From positions 3,840,642-3,904,641 of the forward strand of contig CM033116.1 of the NCBI GenBank assembly GCA_019321725.1: 64,000 bases of DNA. The letters are read 5' to 3'. Every line of letters begins with the position of its first letter. The stretch's first letter is position 1. Under the pieces are notes generated by a model that made no database searches, was not told the origin of the DNA, and saw only the letters and a list, made by a program, of their open reading frames with translations. The DNA comes from Paulownia fortunei. Taxonomy: Eukaryota > Streptophyta > Magnoliopsida > Lamiales > Paulowniaceae. Both the position numbers and the translations under genes were made by a program. Positions 58,061 to 64,000 of this stretch are shown piece by piece.

Positions 58061-61000
58061 GGAGAGGGCAGTGAGGGTGACAGACCACCAGAAAAGTCAG
58101 GAGCACTGAAAGGAAAGAGAGATAAGGGTACTTCTTTTAGCACAAGAAGAGAAGCCCTTAATGGCTATTGCCCATGTGAGGCCTGTGATGCTTTGCAATT
58201 GCAGCCTTATGTTCAAGAATTGGCTTCATATATATTGTCCATTCTGAAAGCTAGACCAAGAAAGAGACGCATATTTAGAATTCAGAAGATATATAAAGAA
58301 TTTTCCCTATCTTTCTTCTTCCTCTTCCATTCTACCATCTTCTCCTCCTCCTTGCTTAGAAATTCAAGCAGGAAAGTTCACAATTCAGCCTTATTGTTTT
58401 CTGTGCGCTATTATAGCTTCTTCCATAGTCATGTTGTTGATATGACCAATTTTTCTTTTTTTTTTTTTTCCCTTAAATTATTGAGGAATGAAAGAAGTAT
58501 ATGACTGATAGGGTTTTCTGCAACTAATGAAAAATTATATACTAGTACATGTTATCAGGTGATTTCTTCTTCTTCTTCTGAAAACACAGAGATGCAGAAG
58601 AAGGTTTTTACTGTTTAGGGTTTTGCTAAGTTAGAAGATTGAAATCTCATCTTTTTAAGTTTCTGTTTGGAATCTGACAAATGAAATGCGCATGTGGGCG
58701 CAGGTTAGTGTTCCATGCAGCAGTATGTTCACCATCGTGACAGTTAGATGTGGGCATTGCGCAAATTTGCTGTCTGTTAATATGGGAGCTTTGCTTCAGT
58801 CTGTTCATCTCCAAGATTTCCAGGTATTATATTCTTAAATACAATTTCAGTTTCAGATTCTTCTGTCTTTCAGGTTTTTTTTCTGTCCCCAAAAACATGG
58901 AAATACATCGAAATACTATAAGAATACATAAGTTTCAGTGTCCACCTGTTTTGTTAACTGATTAATATTTTAACACCTAAGCAAAAATCACAACCACCGC
59001 AGAAAAAATCTTTCTTGTATTTTTACATCAAATGATAATGACGATGTCACATCAACAGTCGTACTGATGTGTGGCATGATTCTTGCTGTATGGTAAGAAT
59101 TAAGTAAGGATATGTGATTTTTTGTTTTACAGCTAATTAACCCTGTCTTAGCATCATGGCTTCACTTTCTTCTAGGGAATTACTCTTTCACTTTTCTTGC
59201 TTTTAGAGAAAAAGAGTTCTTATTTTTGTTTTTACTTTCCCTCTTTCTCCAAGGTGTTGTCTGGTTGTGTAACAGTGTTATTTCTATTTTAAATCATCTA
59301 ATACTTATGCTAGTATATTAATATTATCTAATTGTTTGCTTCATAGTATTTTAGTCAATCCAACTGATATTTGAGTCATTAATTTTGTAACATCTCATTG
59401 CATGAATGAAGCTCCAGAAACAACAATCCATCACTGAGGCTGCCGTTAAAGACAGTGGCTCATCTTCAAAGTGCAATAGAATTGGTCCATTGCAGGCTGA
59501 ACATGAACAACCTAGGATGACTGCAATTAGGCGTAAAATTCTCTATTATATTTCTTGTATCTATCTCTCTCACACACGATCCGTTGTTTACTTATATACT
59601 TGTTGCTTTCCTATGCATTCACAATCTTTTACTTATTATTTAGGAATATTGAAAGAAAGAAAAAAAGGTCTTTTTTTATTTTTTATTTCCTAGCTAGGGA
59701 TCCATACTTAGGTTTTCAAAGAGGTGCAAGTACCACCTTATCTTTAAGATCCCCACTTTGTCATCAAGTAAAAATTTTCATGATTTTCCATCCAAAAAAG
59801 TGCTGAAAAAGAGCACCTGACTCTCTTTTTTTTTTTTTCCTTTTTTCCTCCCTTCATTCATGACCTGTTGCGATTGCGACATTACATTTCTACACAACTC
59901 ATATGTTAAACACTAGCTGCCACCAAACATAGGCCTATATAGTACGTACGTATTATGTCTCGGCCTTTATTCATAATTAATTTTAGCTATTCCCAATATT
60001 TTGATTTCTGGGATTGCTATGTAATTACATTTTTAATTTGTTTTGATATACATATTTAAAGGGCAATTGGAAGAAAATAATTTCCACTGATTGAGAAAGA
60101 TCAAAAGGGAGTTGAGTTTTCTGCTGTTTGGTTGCAAGGAAAATTGATACTAATGTAATGAGTGTGTGTTTGGTAAAAATGAGAGTACTCGGTCACTTCC
60201 CCTCTTCTCCCTCTTTTCCTTGCAGCCCACTAAGGAAAATAATTTCCTTTGGGGGAATTAAGGAAAATATTTAACACTCTTATTCATCTTCAATCTTCCT
60301 TTTCAGTCACCAAAGCAAACTTATTGTGAGTTATTTTTTGAACAAAAACCTAATCACTTACTATAAGTTTGCCGATTAAGCAGACTTTTGTTAGCATATG
60401 AGAGATCATTTAAATCTTGAATTAATTTTATTTTACCACGCCAATTTTATTTTATTTTTATGTAAATTAATAATTGTGATTTTTTACAGCCCCAGAGAAA
60501 CGACAACGTGTTCCATCAGCATATAATCGTTTCATAAAGTAAGTATATACTTTTGTTGCAAAACAAAAAAAAATCAAGAAATGTTTTGTTTTTTTTTTCT
60601 TTTTCCAATTTAAGACATCAAAGTCTTCGTATTAATCATATAAAAAGTACATGTCTAGTGCATATAAATAAAATATAAAAGATTTATTATAATAAGTAAT
60701 GCTGATATATATACAATGAATTACTATTATCTTGTTCTACATTTACAGAGAGGAGATTCAGAGGATAAAGGCTAGCAATCCTGAAATTAGTCACCGTGAA
60801 GCTTTTAGCACAGCTGCAAAAAACGTAAGTCATTTGTAAACCTATTTAATACTAAGACTACATATGTTTTCCTATTTATATGAAAATTCTAGTTCTGTAA
60901 CGTTGCCACAGATGTTAGACGTATATTTCTGCCACTAAACTTCTGCCAAAATGAGCAAATACTTTCAGTTTATTAGATTGGATGTGTAATTCAACTGAAA

Positions 61001-62168
61001 AACAAAAGACAGAAGAAAACATCAACATTCTAAATAGGAAACAATGTGTGTTAAATTAAGTTGATTAAGGAAAACTTTTGAAAAAAGGGATTCGATTCAA
61101 ATTTCTAAAATTAATTTAAGAATTTATAGAACAAATGGCTTGCAAATGTTTCAGTAAGTACCTTACATAAACACTAAAGAAATCATGCCTACTACTATAT
61201 TGTAATAGAACTAACTTCTCATTTACTTGCTTTTAGGTCACATCGATCATCACATAATATGGTAGATTTAGTTAAGCTAGGATAATTTATACAATATAAG
61301 ACTATTTAGTAGAAAAATACCTGGCTTTTTCAAAATTATGCCTAGCCCACATTAAATATTAATTTGCAGATCATCAATTTTGTAGTTGTAACAAATGAAG
61401 TAATAAGAATCAGCCATTTTAGGAGAACTCTTCATTAATCAAGAAGTTAGTAATTTAAGAAAACTCTTAACTAATCACACCTCAAATGCGAATTATGAAA
61501 TGTGCGTAGAAGCAAGATTATGATTTAATGTTATATTTACAATGCTAATAAGGTACAAGTTAATTGATAAGTTCAGTATACTTCTTTGATTCAATAGCAC
61601 ATTAGTTGGTCTAGCAAGGACTATTTTTTTTTTTTTTTTTTTTTGAGATGTTGAAATATTCCAGGGTATCATATCCTAGTTTGACTTGAATCAAATAAAC
61701 TTAACATGCATGTATGGACTGAAATATGAGATAATATATTAAATTAAAATACGAGATTTGAAGTAGTGTAACGTAACATTATATGGGAGGATTTTGGCAC
61801 AATGCTTATTAATTCGTCGCCAAAGACTTTTGTATGACGCCTATATGATTCTAGGATGAACTCAAAGATGAAAGAGATAAAGCCTAAGCAAGGAAAAGAA
61901 ACAAAGTTAGATAGCTAATAGCATTAGATTTTCCACCTTTTCATAACAAATTTGAAGTAAAAGAAGGTAGTAGGGACCTGTTACAGAAGTGGGAGCAGGA
62001 GATGAGAAGTGGTCAAGATTTGTAATTTGGTTTTTGTTTGCATTCATGCAGTGGGCACATCTTCCTCATATTCATTTTGGACTCAAGCTGGAGGCCAGCA
62101 AACAAGTTAAGATGGACCATGCAGATGCAGGAGGAGAAGGGACTCAGAGATCCCTTGGTTTCTACTAA
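56488..62168 (+). CDS. YAB2: YABBY transcription factor, YABBY2 type
   Basis: Six exons (56488-56556, 58704-58823, 59412-59532, 60490-60538, 60749-60824, 62052-62168) give 183 residues. The N-terminal zinc finger has ligands C15, C18, C39 and C42, in HCNFC and RCGHC. The variable middle (about 64-102) is Gln/Ser-rich. The YABBY domain (about 104-156), an HMG-box-like DNA-binding fold, includes [29 protein letters not shown] and [14 protein letters not shown]. The start [13 protein letters not shown] and the ending LGFY point to the YAB2 branch rather than FIL/YAB3, YAB5, INO or CRC. YABBY proteins are nuclear and specify abaxial identity and blade growth in lateral organs. The six-exon layout and the long first intron (56557-58703) are as expected. 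All junctions are GT-AG and keep frame. Confidence 0.94.
58013..58060. repeat. CT/CA compound microsatellite in YABBY2 intron 1
   Basis: About 17 CT units run into seven CA units. It lies mid-intron in the long first intron. CT/GA tracts can bind BPC/GAGA-type factors in plants, so a regulatory role is possible but not shown. Confidence 0.85.
61624..61645. repeat. Poly-T run in YABBY2 intron 5
   Basis: About 20 consecutive T in the 1.2-kb fifth intron. It is a low-complexity tract. Confidence 0.85.
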
Positions 62169-64000
62169 GATTTTTGCACTATATTTGAATAAGGGTTTAA
62201 AAATCTGCCTTTTTTTTCCCAACCCAAAAGTATAAAGTTTGTGGCATTTTGATCCCTCTTCAACTATAGTTTTCTTGCCCTTACAAGACTGTGTTAGTCT
62301 TCACCAACTAAAATATAAGGGACTGAATGCCACCTAACTTGGACTCTAGGGTTGCAAAAATGTGCAGTTTTTGCCCTGAGAAGTAAACTCTCTATTCTGT
62401 GAGCTGTCTACCAAAAACAAGATTATGTCTGAAATATCTGATTGCATATTATGTTCGTGCAACAGGATTTGCAATAGAAAATTTTATGCCATGTTTATGT
62501 GGTATATATGCTATATTAATAATTACAGTTGTATTAATAAAGTGAAAATATTTGCAACATGATGAACATCTCTCTCTACATTTGTGAGTATAACTCTTGC
62601 ATGTGTGAACCATAATTACTCTTTGAGCAGGGTTCTTAAATTTGGCTAGATCTAATTGTTTATAACTTGTTTCAATATATATATAACGTCTAAGATCATA
62701 TATAGTTATGGAGTATGATCGTAAATATGATGATAATCATAGAGTATGTATCTATTTCTTTAGTTTTAAAGCATTTTTAGTCAATGATAGTTGAGATGGG
62801 ATATAACTTAGAATACTCCACTCAAAAACATACATACACATGAATTCTAAGCTACTGAAATTTGTAACAGTTTGTTGAATCTGTAGGATTGTCTCGTGAA
62901 ATTAATTATTTGGAATCTAATGAAATATTTTTTCAAATTTTAAATTGAAGTACTTTCATTCCAATTCTAAAATTTATATTACTAGATATAAATTCACTAA
63001 ATATTAGCTAAATTAGTTAAATTTTATTGCACTGCAAGTGGTCACGAGTGCTAGCACAAAAATGCATTTTGAGTTTGCGTATTTTTAAGTTTCACTGTTA
63101 ATCTATCTGCTTACCAATTTTAGTTCACGATTCAGTGACAATTTAAGTATAATTAATTAACTGAAAATCCAAACTTGGCTTGAACAAATTGTGGCTTGAA
63201 ATTAGGTAGAAATTCAAAATTATAAGGATTTTTTTGGAGGTAAATTGAATAAATGTTTATCTTTAATTGAAAAAAAAACTGATGTGTTAAAAAATAACCA
63301 AAAAAACCCACCTCAACCACCACGTTGGCATGATGACGCTGGTGCCTAGCGCAAATATTTTGCAGGATAAAAAATGCATTTTCATCCAAATGTTAGTATA
63401 ATTTGAAGGGTTTAGAATGAAAAATGAGCGAATTATCCAGTACTGTTTTGAAAAAACGTTGAACGAAATAAAGAAAAGAACATTGAAAAATATTGAGCTT
63501 ATGACTTATATATCTAATAAGTTAAATTTTTTAAAAGAAAAATACTAAAATTCACCACTAAAGTAGTTGGCGCTGTGCAAGGCCTCTATTCATTTAAAAT
63601 AAGAACATAGATCTTGTAATATAATAAAAATAATAACTTTATGATTAAAATTAAAATTATTTGTTAAAATTTAAACAAAATAAGTTTGAAATTCTTTATT
63701 ATTCGTAAAGTAGTTTATTAGTTCCTAACGTTTAGTTTTAGGAGCTTATAACTTCATTTTCTAAAATTTTACCAAACATTTTAAACGTATATTATAAATT
63801 CTTAAGCATTTTATAATATATTTTAAAAAACTTATAAACTTATTTAAATACCATCTAAGTTTTAAATATTTCAAATTTCAATGCGTTAAGTGTGTGTCCT
63901 TCTTAATCAATGGGGGAACCACTATAGGTAATCATTGTTCTACTAGGTGGTATGTGGAATGGTCGAGAGCACAATTTTTTGGATATATAATCCAAGTCGA
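62169..64000. other. YABBY2 3' UTR and right-edge intergenic DNA
   Basis: AATAAA at 62536-62541 could be a polyadenylation signal for YABBY2, about 370 bases after the stop. The rest is AT-rich and has no supportable gene. The last 110 bases are less AT-rich and could begin another feature beyond the window. Confidence 0.5.

Noticed and set aside
58193..58504. ORF of 103 codons in YABBY2 intron 1
   Set aside because: Ser/Phe-rich product of pyrimidine-rich intron DNA; no homology that I recognise.
1..64000. Search for tRNA, rRNA, CRISPR arrays and LTR retrotransposon domains
   Set aside because: I found no tRNA-like B-box with a matching A-box, no regularly spaced repeats with unique spacers, and no reverse transcriptase or integrase motifs on either strand by eye.

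Overview
The window is nuclear DNA of a flowering plant, almost certainly a eudicot. It is AT-rich (judged by eye), its genes are split by many short GT-AG introns, it carries plant-specific families (YABBY, OEP61, KIN-12, SDH6, CXE15), and it contains MITE-type elements. The species cannot be named from the sequence. There is no bacterial, organellar or viral segment and no CRISPR array. Exon structures were built by hand from splice sites, reading-frame continuity and remembered Arabidopsis family sequences.

Layout, left to right. (1) 1-2097: mostly non-coding, with a possible last exon of an off-window gene at 827-868. (2) 2098-4211 (+): a small plastid-type membrane protein with a DnaJ-like cysteine-rich zinc domain. 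(3) 4998-6627 (+): a CXE15-type carboxylesterase. (4) 8515-20209 (+): a 22-exon KIN-12E kinesin with a mitotic MSA-like promoter element and one GC-AG intron. (5) 21033-26842 (+): OEP61/TPR7, a tail-anchored TPR Hsp70 receptor, with another GC-AG intron. (6) 28193-28693 (+): a single-exon, Cys-cluster plant protein of unknown function. (7) 34439-40614 (+): an RHF2A-type RING-H2 E3 ubiquitin ligase whose RING is split by a 4.4-kb intron. (8) 40796-42741: a 1.95-kb, almost completely palindromic fold-back transposon flanked by TAA. (9) 45621-49182 (+): NRPB4, the Rpb4 stalk subunit of RNA polymerase II, with a Stowaway-like MITE in its last intron. (10) 50018-52098 (-): SDH6, a plant-specific subunit of mitochondrial complex II, convergent with NRPB4. 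(11) 56488-62168 (+): a YABBY2-type transcription factor. The rest is AT-rich intergenic DNA with microsatellites, tandem repeats and decayed elements.

The genes do not form a pathway or operon; this is an ordinary stretch of unrelated housekeeping and developmental genes. No new multi-gene system is visible. The most notable non-genic structure is the giant fold-back element just downstream of the RHF2A gene, which would fold into a duplex of about 0.9 kb if transcribed. Also worth attention are the two non-canonical GC-AG introns, a third central repeat in OEP61, the MSA-like promoter site of the kinesin, and several intronic duplications and MITE insertions.
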